Source: Pseudoips prasinana (Eukaryota > Arthropoda > Insecta > Lepidoptera > Nolidae). From it: 64,000 nt of DNA. The notes beneath the pieces were generated by a model. The model saw only the letters and a program-made list of their open reading frames with translations, was not told the origin of the DNA and did not search any database. Both the position numbers and the translations under genes were made by a program. Below are positions 12,891 through 24,200 of the stretch, piece by piece (within the stretch, counting starts at the first letter, position 1; every line of letters begins with the position of its first letter). Location of the stretch: NCBI GenBank assembly GCA_951640165.1, contig OX621241.1:15815001-15879000 (forward strand), given 5' to 3'.

Positions 12891-12993
12891 ATTTATTACA
12901 ATAGAACTATATAAATTTTAATTCCTACTGTAATTAATTACAAATATTAATTACAGTAGCAATTTAAATTTATATAGTTCTATTGTAATAAAT
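12891..12993. repeat. Long imperfect hairpin (MITE-like)
   Basis: The outer arm ATTTATTACAATAGAACTAT is mirrored at the right end by its reverse complement. An inner pair CTACTGTAATTAA/TTAATTACAGTAG continues the stem. It sits 14 bases from the preceding hairpin. No coding content. Confidence 0.7.
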
Positions 12994-14725
12994 CTCTAAT
13001 AAATCATGAATACCTATACACATTAAAAGTAACAGAGAGATATTAAAACTACATTTTAGAGTTGTGCCGTTGTTTTGTTCAGGGTGCGTATATGAAACAT
13101 AATACTATCCATTGTTTTGTGTCGGGGTTTCAAAGTTGTTAAACAAGGGGCCTCCTTCAAATAATATTGTTTGACAGCGTGGTATACCTAGACTTAGTAT
13201 GGGTGTGGAATAGCACTTGACAGGCATTTAACAATATTTACAAAGTTTAACAATCAGTAGATCTCCTTGGAGCAATGGCTCGTCTATATACAAGTCTCAT
13301 ACGCTATAAATATTCCCTCAATCCACTTTAACCAGTCAATTACATTTTTAAAGTTTTACTTATCGATATAAAAAGACAAGATAATGTTCGATAAACATCT
13401 ACAAATCAAACTTAATTTTCAAGAATTTAATACTTATACATATAGTTTTACAAATATCGAAAAAATTATAAGAATTTCAAATATGCGTTATCAGTACAGG
13501 TTTCGTAGAAATGTTACAAAAATATATCCAAAAATAAATTAACTAAATTAAATTGTGGATCTGCTATCAAAAACATTTTAAGTACATTTTTCAAGTAACG
13601 CTGGCTTCATATAAATGTACCGTCGAGGCTACGAGATAGTGCCTCAAATAATAATATATATATATATATATTTCTAATCACTATCATATTAATTATCCTA
13701 AAATAACGATCATTACACGAAATTGACACATAAACTTATTTTACAATTAAATAATAAAAATAATTGATATTTATTAATACAGAGAATATTCTACAACAAA
13801 TATTCGCTAGTGGTGTTTATGTATTGGTTGTACTTTAAGTCTCACGGCTCTTATACTACATGATATTACCTCACCTCCGCTACAAAGTGATCCAGTACTA
13901 GACATAGGAGTCTGATGATGGCACTTTATTTAGAAGACCAAACATTAGTGACTAGATTACGGAAAGAAAAGACCAAATAGGGTTAATATTCATCCAAAAT
14001 GTATAGTAGACCAGAAGCCTACAGTTATGCCTTATTATAATTAGTTTCTTATGACTGACAAAAGAATACTACAAGCGTTATCTTTCAGGCTGTGGTAACA
14101 TGTTTACTCTAAATATAGTTTGAAATGCATTATATTTACGTACTTATGAAGTTAGTTCACACCACTGTACTCCTCGAGACACAAGAGACAAACTACACTT
14201 TATAGCACAGGGGCCAGCCCTTACACTACAAACACTGACATTAACAGAGATTGGTCGCTCAAATTCGAATACCTATACTGTTATCACAAGACAAACCATA
14301 AATAATTCTAATTCAGAGCACCTTATAATTGTAGAGATCATCGCGCACTCCCACAGATGATGCGTCGTGCCATCACATGGCACATTCTCCTGTACATGAA
14401 TATCATACAGTGTTACATTAATAGGTACATATTGACACATTTACATAGTACAAATTCATCAAAGTACAGGCACGTCAGCAATAATGATACAACTATTTCG
14501 ACCGCTTCAGCGAGAAGAGAATGAGTCTCGTCAGCCTTCACCCAACTTCTTGTCACAAACAACAGAACTATAGACAACGAAAAGCGAGAGACAAATAAAA
14601 CATTATGAGTATTCGTTTCTTAGAATTAGAGAGCCGATTCGATAGTTCTTCCGATTCTTAACGTCTAAATAAAACTCCGAGAGGACAATCGTCAAGACAG
14701 GTCTGTTAAGTAATCATTTTGAGAT

Positions 14726-14731
14726 TTTATT
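14726..14731 (-). terminator. Possible polyadenylation signal of rut
   Basis: The minus strand reads AATAAA about 125 bases past the rut stop codon. Other AATAAA copies occur further left (for example near 13923), so this is one candidate among several. Confidence 0.25.
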
Positions 14732-14856
14732 TATCACAATTGACGAAAGGCAGCACAAGAGAGGAACGAGTCGAAATCTAGGGCACGATAGTCGGTCGAT
14801 TCACAAAAGTCGTAACCGTAACCGTATCACAACTGTCCGTATATCACATAGTATCA

Positions 14857-15279
14857 CTAGACGTCACTCTCGCCGTCAGTGACGTGGGCGGGCTGGCCGA
14901 AGTTCCGCGTGATGGACTCGGTGACGGTGCGGATGTTAGCGAGGTAGCGGTGCGCGGGCTCGTCCGAGTCGTAGATGGCGCTGAGCGACTCCAGAGACAC
15001 GAGCGCCTCGGAGTCCAGCAGGCGGCTGGACGCGCGCGAAGATACGTCGTCGTCGCGGTCGAAGTAGCAGGAGTTGACGTCGCTGAGCGCCGCCTCCGCG
15101 TCCGTCAGCCCCGCTTCGTTGAGCATGGACACGTTCTCCAGCGCCGGGTCGTCCGTAGTGTATCCCGTGCTCTCCACCTGCCCGCCCTCACCCTCGCCCT
15201 CCCCCTCCGAGCACGACGACGACCACTCCGACTGACTCTCCCCGTAGAGACCCATTTCTCTATGATTAGAAATGGGTAC
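14857..15279 (-). CDS. rut: rut terminal exon (C-terminal tail and stop)
   Basis: Acceptor TTCCAG|GTACCC at 15280; phase 0; ends in TGA-adjacent frame stop at 14857. It encodes 140 residues beginning [16 protein letters not shown], very acidic and Ser/Glu/Gly-rich (EGEGEGEGG), ending VTDGESDV. The last residues GESDV resemble a class of C-terminal PDZ-ligand (S/T-D-V), an inference only. An in-frame ATG at 15255 is internal, not a start. The complementary strand frame at 14884-15297 is a GC shadow. Confidence 0.85.
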   Translation of the reverse strand, partial: VPISNHREMGLYGESQSEWSSSCSEGEGEGEGGQVESTGYTTDDPALENVSMLNEAGLTDAEAALSDVNSCYFDRDDDVSSRASSRLLDSEALVSLESLSAIYDSDEPAHRYLANIRTVTESITRNFGQPAHVTDGESDV

Positions 15280-18200
15280 CTGGAAGTAGGATTTTAAAGT
15301 AATTGTTGCTGAAATTTTTAGAGCAATTTATACAAAACTTTGAATCAATCTAAATCTTACCCGGTTGTGCAGTCGTTCTGGGTGATCTTTTTCTTTTTCC
15401 CTTATAATAACAGATTCCACTTTCTTCTCGCTAGACGGACTGAAAACAAATTGTTTGGGTCAGAAGTCTAAGTATTTCACGTAATATGTAAGTAACGCGT
15501 TACTTATCGCGAGAGATGCGTTGATGCGATATCTTTCTCGTCTTGGTTTACCCGCAAGCTGTGTCAAGGCAGACATATGTAACCTTGCATTTGAGAACAA
15601 TAACAAGAAAATCTTGGTTCAGCAACCTCCTCACGGAGTCTGAATTCGCGCTGTTTATGCTGTTATAATATGTTTGTTACACGCCATGATTATTTTATTA
15701 CTTGCTCGCAAAAGAAAAGTATTTTGTTTGTAATTCGGACTTGCTTGAGCGGGAGCATTTTGCCTCGTACCTCACCCTCGCCTCATTATAAACCAATTTT
15801 TCCAAGAGGCTCAGGACTATCAACTAATTTTTAATATATAGACAGTATGTGCTATCTGCCTGCGTTTCTCTAGCGGCAATATGGGAAATTGACAACAAAG
15901 TGCATAATATGTCCGATTTGTATATATTTTATACCACATCGATATATTGAAAATTATTTTTTGAATGTTTGCTAGTGTAAGTATCATATCTCGGATTCCT
16001 GACCCGAGTCTCGTGTTCCAAGATACTTGTAATAATTCGAATGTACATACATACATACATACATAGACTCACGCCTGTTTCCCAGAGGGGTAGGCAGAGA
16101 CAACGGATTTCCATTTGTCACGATCTTTGCATACTTCTTTTGCCTCGATTACTGTCATTATATTCTTCATACATGCTCGCCGGTTTAGGGTACTTCTGAC
16201 CTGCCCTTTCTTGAGAACATCTCCAATTTGGTCAGAGAATGTTCGACGTGGTCTTCCCCTTCCGGTTGTCCCATTCACCCAGGCCAGGTATACTTCTTTT
16301 GTCAATCTTCTTTCATTCATCCTTTCTAAATGGCCAAACCATCTCAGCATGCCTTTTTCAATCTTTGTGACTACATCCTCTTTCACACCACAACGCTCTC
16401 TTACATCAGTATTTCGAATTCTGTCTCTCAAAGTCACACCACACATACTTCTCAGAGCTCTCATTTCCACTGCATTTATTTTACTTTCATTCTTTTTCTG
16501 CCATACCCAACTTTCACTTCCATACATTAAAGTTGGCACTAACACTCCATCGTGCACGGCTAGTCGGGCCTTCTTTGATACTTGCCGGCTACTCATAAAG
16601 GCGTGTAGTGCCCCATTCACTCTGTTCCCCGCATTTACTCTTCTAACAATATCTTTTTCATATTTCCCATCTCTCGTAAACAAAGTTCCCAAATATACAA
16701 ACTCATTCACCTGTTCGACTTTCTCTCCTCCAATCACAATATCACACGCTGTCGTGTATTCATCCCTCTCAAATACCATTACTTTCGTCTTACCTACATT
16801 CATTTTCATCCCTTTCCTTTCAAAGGATTCATACATATTTGTTACCATCACCTGCAACTCGTCCGCCGATGATGCAAGTAAAACTTGATCATCAGCGTAA
16901 AGCAGACATTTGATGAGTAACTCATTCATCCTTACACCGCATTCACTTTCTTTCAAATCTTTTAAACAGCTATCCATGAATAGGTTAAACAACCACGGTG
17001 ACGCTACACATCCCTGTCTAACACCCTTTTGGATGCTAAACCACTCGGTGTATGACCCGTTAATCCTCACGCAGGCTCTGGAATCCCTATAAAGAGATTT
17101 CAGTGCTTGAACAAGGTTGTCGTTCAACCCATACATGGACAGTACCGACCATAGTTCATTCCTCAACACTCTATCGTAGGCCTTTTCTAAGTCTACGAAG
17201 GCACAGTAGACCTTTTGGTTTTTGCCCAAAAACTTCTCTACTATACTTCGCAGAGAAAAGACCTGATCCGTGCATCCCATTCCTTTCCGAAAACCCGCCT
17301 GTGCATCCCATATTTTCGCATCGGTTTCTTTCACAACTCTTTCAACCAATACTTTTGCATACAACTTACCAACGACGCTGAGCAGACTAATGCCCCTATA
17401 GTTTTTACAGTCTTGCCGTGAGCCTTTCCCTTTGTAAAGAGGTACAATGACAGCCTTGCACCAATCACTTGGCACTTGGCCGGTGGTATAGCATAGATTG
17501 AAAAGGCTGTACAGCTGACTCGCTATGACGCCATATCCAGCCTTCAGCATCTCGGAAGTTATCCTGTCATACCCTGGTGACTTACCTGATTTCATACCCT
17601 TAATAGCTTTCACAATCTCATCCATACCAATTTCATCTTTACATTTGTTCTCGTCTATACTTAGTGAACTACGTTCACTCTCTGTTACACCTCTTTCATA
17701 CAAACTTTCAAAATACTCCTTCCAACGTTTTAACACGCATTCTTCCCCTTTCACTATATTTCCATCTTGGTCTCGTATGGATTTCAGTTCTGAGGTTTGA
17801 GTTATGCCTCTTACTGATCTAACGGATTTCCAGAAAAACTTAATGTTCGTCTGAAAATCCTTAGACAACCTTCTATCAAAATTATCCTTTTGTTCATTTT
17901 TCTTTTCGTTCACCACATCCTTTACAATTACTTTCATTTTCCTATAATCATTCCAGGCCCTTTCTATATCCTCATTCGTCGCCTTATTCATTCGTTCGTT
18001 TGCTCTGGTGGCTAGCCAGTCTAACCACGCTTTCTTCTTTTCACATACAACTTTTTGTACACTTTTATCCCACCAAATATTCTTCATCTTTCTTCCTCTT
18101 CTTCTCTTTATTACACCACATACTTCACCAGCTACACTCACCACACCTTCTTTGACTACCTTCCATAGCTCTTCTACTTCTCTTATGTCTTCAGATCCCT

Positions 18201-21200
18201 CAAACTTCTCAACCAACTTACTTTTGTACTCGTCTGCCACTTCTTCCTCTTGCAGTTCCTCTACTTTTATTCTCTCTAGTACACTTTTAGTCTCAGGGAT
18301 TCGGTGGCGCCATCCTTTGGACAGACCACTTATTCGGCTCATCACCAGAAAGTGGTCTGTATGGATTGCGGTCCCACGATAGACTCTTGTGTCTAGAACA
18401 TTCTTTCTCAGTCTTTCATCTACAATCACGAAGTCAATCATACTCTTTCTCACATTTTTCCTCTCTCGTGTAAACGTATGGATTCTTTTATGTTCAAACA
18501 TAGTATTTGTAACACAAAGACCCCATTCCAAACATATCTCAAGCAGACTGTACCCATTCTCATTCTCACTCTCGTCACCGAATTGACCTAGTACTCTTTC
18601 AAAACCATCACGTTTTACCCCAACCCATCCATTAAAATCACCTAACATTATTACTCTTTCATTATACCGACTTAACCGCAACACATCTCTCAGGGTCTCC
18701 CAGAATGCCTTTCTTTCCTCTTGTTCTCGCTGTATTACAACTGCACCCATATCTACAGGAGCGTACACTCCTACTAGGAAGATACGGGTCATACCAACTT
18801 TCATTCTCAACCACATTACTCTTGCATTCACGCATTCGAACTCAGTCACACACTCAGACATACTTGTGGAAAGAATGAGACCCACACCTTGGCAAGCTCG
18901 GGTGGTGTTCGGTACTCCAGACCAATACGCCGTGTATAGTCCGTGGTTTGTAGTATCACACCCTTTCCGCTTCGTCTCATTCACACACAACACATCGATC
19001 CGCTTTTCACTCATCAGCTGACATACTTCGTCCATCTTACCTTCTATTCCTCCTCCAACATTCAACGTAGCAAAACGGCTCTCCGTTGACCACTTTTCGC
19101 CTCTCTGGGAAACGAGACGTGACGGGTGGCGGACCACGTCGCCGCCTATAATTCGAATGTACAATAAATCATTTTAAATGTTTAGACTTCAGTAGAGCTA
19201 CTTGGCATACGCATAACAAATCTAAGTATTTTAGGAGCCCTATTTACAATGTTATTAAAATGTTCGTCAAAATGTAAACTGGACTCGTACAACAACGCAA
19301 CAAAGACAAAACCCGTGCTCTGCTAGCATGAGGACTGAGAAAAGGCGCCTGTACGACGATATTGCTCATCTCTACGTGTAGTATGTAATACTACGCGTAG
19401 AGATGCGCTCGCAGCAACTCGCGACTTCTGTGAAAGCGGCACTACGTATAATGAGTTGTTTGTTACAGATATGAACAAACCTTGATCTGCTAGCAGTATG
19501 CGTGGGGGAGGGCAGTTGCACGACGACGTCGGTGGGCAGCACGCCGGGGAAGTGCTGCGCGCGCGGCGACTCGTGCCGCGCCACCACCGTGATGGCGGCC
19601 AGCCCCACCGCGTGCAGCGGGCTGCTGTTGTTGTTGTTGTTATTGCGCAGCCCCCCGCCCCCGGCGCCTACCGCTTCCACGCAAGGAACTCCACCCCTGA
19701 ATATAATACAATGTCAACTTATTAATACTATCTATCGTGCGCGGCCGCTGTAAGACATTTGCCAGTTCCGAAATTTTGCATAAATGTTTTGACAATATAT
19801 AACTAAATAATTTGCTAGATCAATACATTCTATTACAAGACTCACCTCAGCTCCAATTTTAGTTCCTTTCGTTCTGTTTTCGGTGGATTGATTTTGATCA
19901 GACTTTTATCGTCAAGTAACCGCTGAATTTCTCTTTCAAAAGGTGGCACGCATGCCACATCTGAAGGACTCCGTTTGGCGAACGGTTCTCGGCTATCGTG
20001 GTTTAGGTGTTTTAGGTTCGTTGGTCGCCCGCCGGAACTCGAGAAAGAGCCGGTCCGTTGGCCTAGCCGGTTTGCGACGTCTTTCTTGTCCGTCTGACAG
20101 CACCCATCCCGTTTTGCTGACGCTTGTAGCATGTTAATAATACTCCTCTGCAGCTTCTCATCCTCCTTTCGGTAGTCGTGTTCCTCTACAAACTTGTCGT
20201 CGAGGGACGGTTTGATGATCTTGTGCATCGCGTAAAGCTCCTCGATACGGTCGGGTGTCGGTTTAGCGGGCCGCGGTGGGTAATCGTAACCGGGGCTCGG
20301 GTTGGTGCGCGGCAAGTGCGTGGGCCGAGATACAGGGCGAGGCACCGGCCAGGGCGCAGCGCGGGGCGGGGAGGGCGATGCATCTGTAGTGCGAGAGTAG
20401 CTCTCATCGGACGAACTGAGGCTCGGCGAGCGCGTCAACGAGCTCAACTCGTCTGCCGACGAGTGCACGCGTGGACTTCGCGCTAGGGGTAAAGATTCAC
20501 TGGACCGTGGGCGTGGAAGCCGCGCCACTGCACGCCGTTTGTGCGCGGGTGCAGGTCGGGACTCAGCAGGGCGCGGCCACGGCGCAACCATAGCGCGCGG
20601 GGGCGGCCAGCGAGCACCAGTGGCGCCCGTGCCGTGAGGAGGCGGCGGTGGCGCGCCATCACTTTCCTTACGGCGACCTTTACTGCCCTTGTTGTTGCCG
20701 TTGTTCTGATGCGCGGCGGGCAGCAACGGCTCGCTCTCGGCCGCGACGGATTGTTCCCGCAGCGGTGGCAGGCGTGACGGCTGAGCGGCGGCGCGGCGAG
20801 CGGAGTTTTGTAGCATGGCAAGTGGCGTTGCCACTCCACCGTATGCTGTCGCGGGATTGCTTGGCGGTCCGTTTGATGAAATTGTCGCTGTTCCATTCGC
20901 TGGGGCACGGTCCGTCAAAAAGTACGTTGTCATTTCACCCTTCCCTTTGACCTTCACTTTCCCGCGACACACAAACTGGTACGGCAAATCCTTTAGCACC
21001 TGGTACACTTCCTCCGTGACTTGAGTATGGTTTGGCAAGCCGGTAGAATCCATCCGGGAAGCCACGTTTACTGTGTTCCCCCAAATGTCATACTGAGGTT
21101 TTCTTGCCCCTATGACTCCAGCTACTACTGGTCCCACGTTAATACCTACAAAATAATAATATTTAAAGTATCTTTATCAATCATGAATAAATTCAAGAGT

Positions 21201-24200
21201 ATATAGAAATAAACTTACCAACTCGTAACATAAAATTATTATAAGAATTATCATTAATATCCTTCAGTTTGTCTCTCATTGCGAAGACAAACTCTACCAG
21301 GGTCGCCATGTGCTTGCGTGAGCTCGCCTCGTCCGTCATCTTCCTGTCGGGAATCAAGCCCACAGCCGCCATGTATGTGGAACCCACAGTCTTAATTTTG
21401 TCTATTGCACCAAAACGATCATCACCTAAAAGCTGAAATTTATTCTATATTTAATTATTGTGATATACCTAAATAAAACAGCAAATTACTGTAGATACAC
21501 TGTAAGCCAAATCCCGCTTGTGACGAAGTAAAGGAGACGGGGATTTCTGGGCCTGACTGTAATAAGTTGAGATATGGTTTAAAAAAAGCGTTACATTTTT
21601 CTATTTCAAACTGTAAAAAATTGACCCAATTTACAATCTGGAAAACGAGAAATTTCAAAATAAGTTTAAGTCACGAATTAAATTGGTTGTTGATTACTAT
21701 AAACTCTTGCACCAGATAACTGATTTAATCATAATAATTATTAAATACATTAACATAATGTCAACAGTAAAAAATTAAATATCAACAAAATAAATAGAAA
21801 TCATAACATTGGTTATCGTTTAAATCGATTTATTAGTTATTGGCAACTATATTTTTAATCTATGCTGACAGCTGGCTCATAAGGCCGAAGAAGCCAGAGC
21901 CGAAAACATTATAAAAAAAAATCTATGCTGACAGTGACTGGTGACAGATTTTGAATCCTAATCTATGATAGACTCGTTTCTTGTATCGTTTAGTGCGTGT
22001 GTGATTTGAGTATTTTTTTATTGTTTTGTTTATATATCCCTCGACAACTGCATTCTCTCTACGGACTTCTGATATTGCTTAACGTGTACGACTTTTGCTA
22101 ACATACTGGACACGGATAACTATTAAATAGCAATCGCTCTTAAAAATCAGCTGTTAAGTATAGGTTGGTACATAACCTCTCTATTAAGTACTAAATCTTT
22201 TATAACTCTGCTCACAGATTGAAAAAATCCATGATTTTTTTTGTGATTGGCTGATAATTTATAGACCCAATATTTGAAACCACTTTTATCTTTTTACATC
22301 CTAGCCCAATATTGTATGAATAGGTTTCCGTCTCCTTTGCTTCTCTTTCATTTGTCCCAGCAAAGGCAAAGTTACCTTCGAGACATAATTTATCATAGCC
22401 AACCTGAAGGACTCTCAAACAAGATGAGAAAACATGTGGAATTGGGGTACCATTTCCAAATCACAAAACATCTGCGAATGTAGCGTGTCCCACCAAAAGT
22501 CTTATTTATTCTGTTTGTCTACTCATTCCAGGGGCTGTTTGAAGCTTGAACCAATGGAAGGGAAAATAAAAATCTCACCATAAACATGATATGAAGAAAA
22601 CCTAATGACTGCTACCTTCCAGGTAGGCTCTAGCTCTAGAAACTCCACACTTGAAACTTGAGTATGAGATCATTAGTCTAGCACGTGGAAAATTTTGCTG
22701 TCTTTCAAAGATAAAAATATTTTTCTGTATATTTATCTTTTTTAATTTGAAAGTATTCATCTGATCAAAATCAGGAAAGAGACGCAGACTTCATGCCTTA
22801 GTTATATAGAGTTCGTATTAATGCATCAGATCCTTTGTATTGGTTTCTTAAGAAGGTAATAAGAAAAATGGCAGTAACTCACCTCGTCAAAATCGGCAAT
22901 AATCTCGTTGAGAAGCCGCAGACACTCCATGCCCTGGTTGTTGCCGTCGAGCTCCATGTAGAACTCGTGGTAGTTGGTGATGGAGGCGAACACCACGCCC
23001 ACGCGCTGGTACGACTGGTGGTACAGGTCCTGCCAACCGCGCCTCTTGCGTCAGAGATAGCGTGCGCAAGCCATGCCAGTCAGCGAGGGCAGTCACAGTT
23101 GAATAACTTCGATACGTATGCTTTAATTTATTTAGTTTTCACTCACTACAGTACAGATACCTAAGGAATTATCTGCGGAATAAGTGGTGAATACCATACT
23201 CTCGATCTAACGTCTCTTGGTTTTATTTTACAGATATTCTTGAGTAAAACGGTTGGTATAAAAAGGTTTACGCTTGACCATGAAACGATACTATATGTCA
23301 GACTAAAGGACATAGTTTTTATTGTAGTGAAAACTTCTTTAGGCGCTTTGAGCACTTTTTGTTTAAACAAAAATCATGGAAAGCGCGCCATCTTCACGTC
23401 ATGCTTCCCATGTATAACTATTATATTGTAGACTATTTAGATTAGAGGTGTAAAGAAATTGATTTCACTTCTATCGGCAGTTAGTTTTCGTTATGGATTA
23501 TTTGGAAGTCACCATAAAACATTTAATGGCTTGAACTCTTTCTAGCTATGATTAAAAATCACTGGCTTCCAAAATAAAAATTCTCTTTTACGAAAATCTA
23601 TTGGAAACAAATGACTATCCAATTTTAAAGGCAAAAGTAATAAAATAATTATTTTTTTACTTTATTTAATAACATCGACTGTTACATAAATGTCATAATC
23701 ATAAAGTAATAATGTTTAATCTTTAGTCTTTCTTCCTTTGTATACAGATTCTAAAAATTATTATTTTTTAATACTAAAAGCGGGCACCAGTTTTTTGTTT
23801 CTTATAGTTTCGAAGATCTTTTGTATAACCATATACTCTCAAGTTTATACAAGAAAAATAATAGTCTTAATGTCTGAGACTTAGTAAAACATTCGTATCT
23901 CGTTTATACACTGTAACGTTGTATTTCTATTCAACGCTCCTTAGTTCATTTTAGTATTAATTCTCCGCCGCTTTAAACCAGTTCGGTAGCCGCCGAGCGG
24001 TCGCTAAGCAAAACCGGTTGGGAAGCGTGAGCCGCCGAGCGGGGATTTAGCGAACGTTGGGAGGTCAGACTCAGATTGCACTCATTGCGATAGCACGTAC
24101 GCACTCACTTAAAAAGAAACGTTATATTTTTCTTAGTCGCGTCGTGTAACATCTTCAAGTTGAAGTGAATCTTCATTCACAAATAGTTATTAGTTTAACA

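Larger units (their letters stand above)
9506..14725. other. AT-rich intergenic DNA, probably including the distal rut 3' UTR
   Basis: No gene is recognised. Repeat pieces occur at about 9830-9960 (CTGCTGGACATAGGCCTCCT) and 10320-10430 (CGACTACCTGCTGTATCCC, shared with 24717-24768). Hairpin elements lie at 12815-12877 and 12891-12993. A TA microsatellite lies at 13651-13671. Minus-strand frames at 10755-11803 are low-complexity AT products. The 3' UTR of the cyclase must occupy part of the right end, but its limit cannot be set from sequence alone. Confidence 0.4.

Noticed and set aside
14884..15297. 137-residue plus-strand frame
   Set aside because: It is the antisense shadow of the GC-rich terminal rut exon, which has matching splice sites and phase.
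16115..18586. Series of plus-strand frames
   Set aside because: They are antisense shadows of the RTE endonuclease-RT frame.
19842..19848. Reading the large rut exon as the end of the protein at the TGA
   Set aside because: The TGA lies within a good GTGAG donor, and three further exons continue in phase to a well-formed C-terminus. Kept only as a possible retained-intron isoform.
20178..20908. Frames of 70-140 codons on both strands
   Set aside because: Alternative-frame shadows of the GC-rich tail exon of rut.
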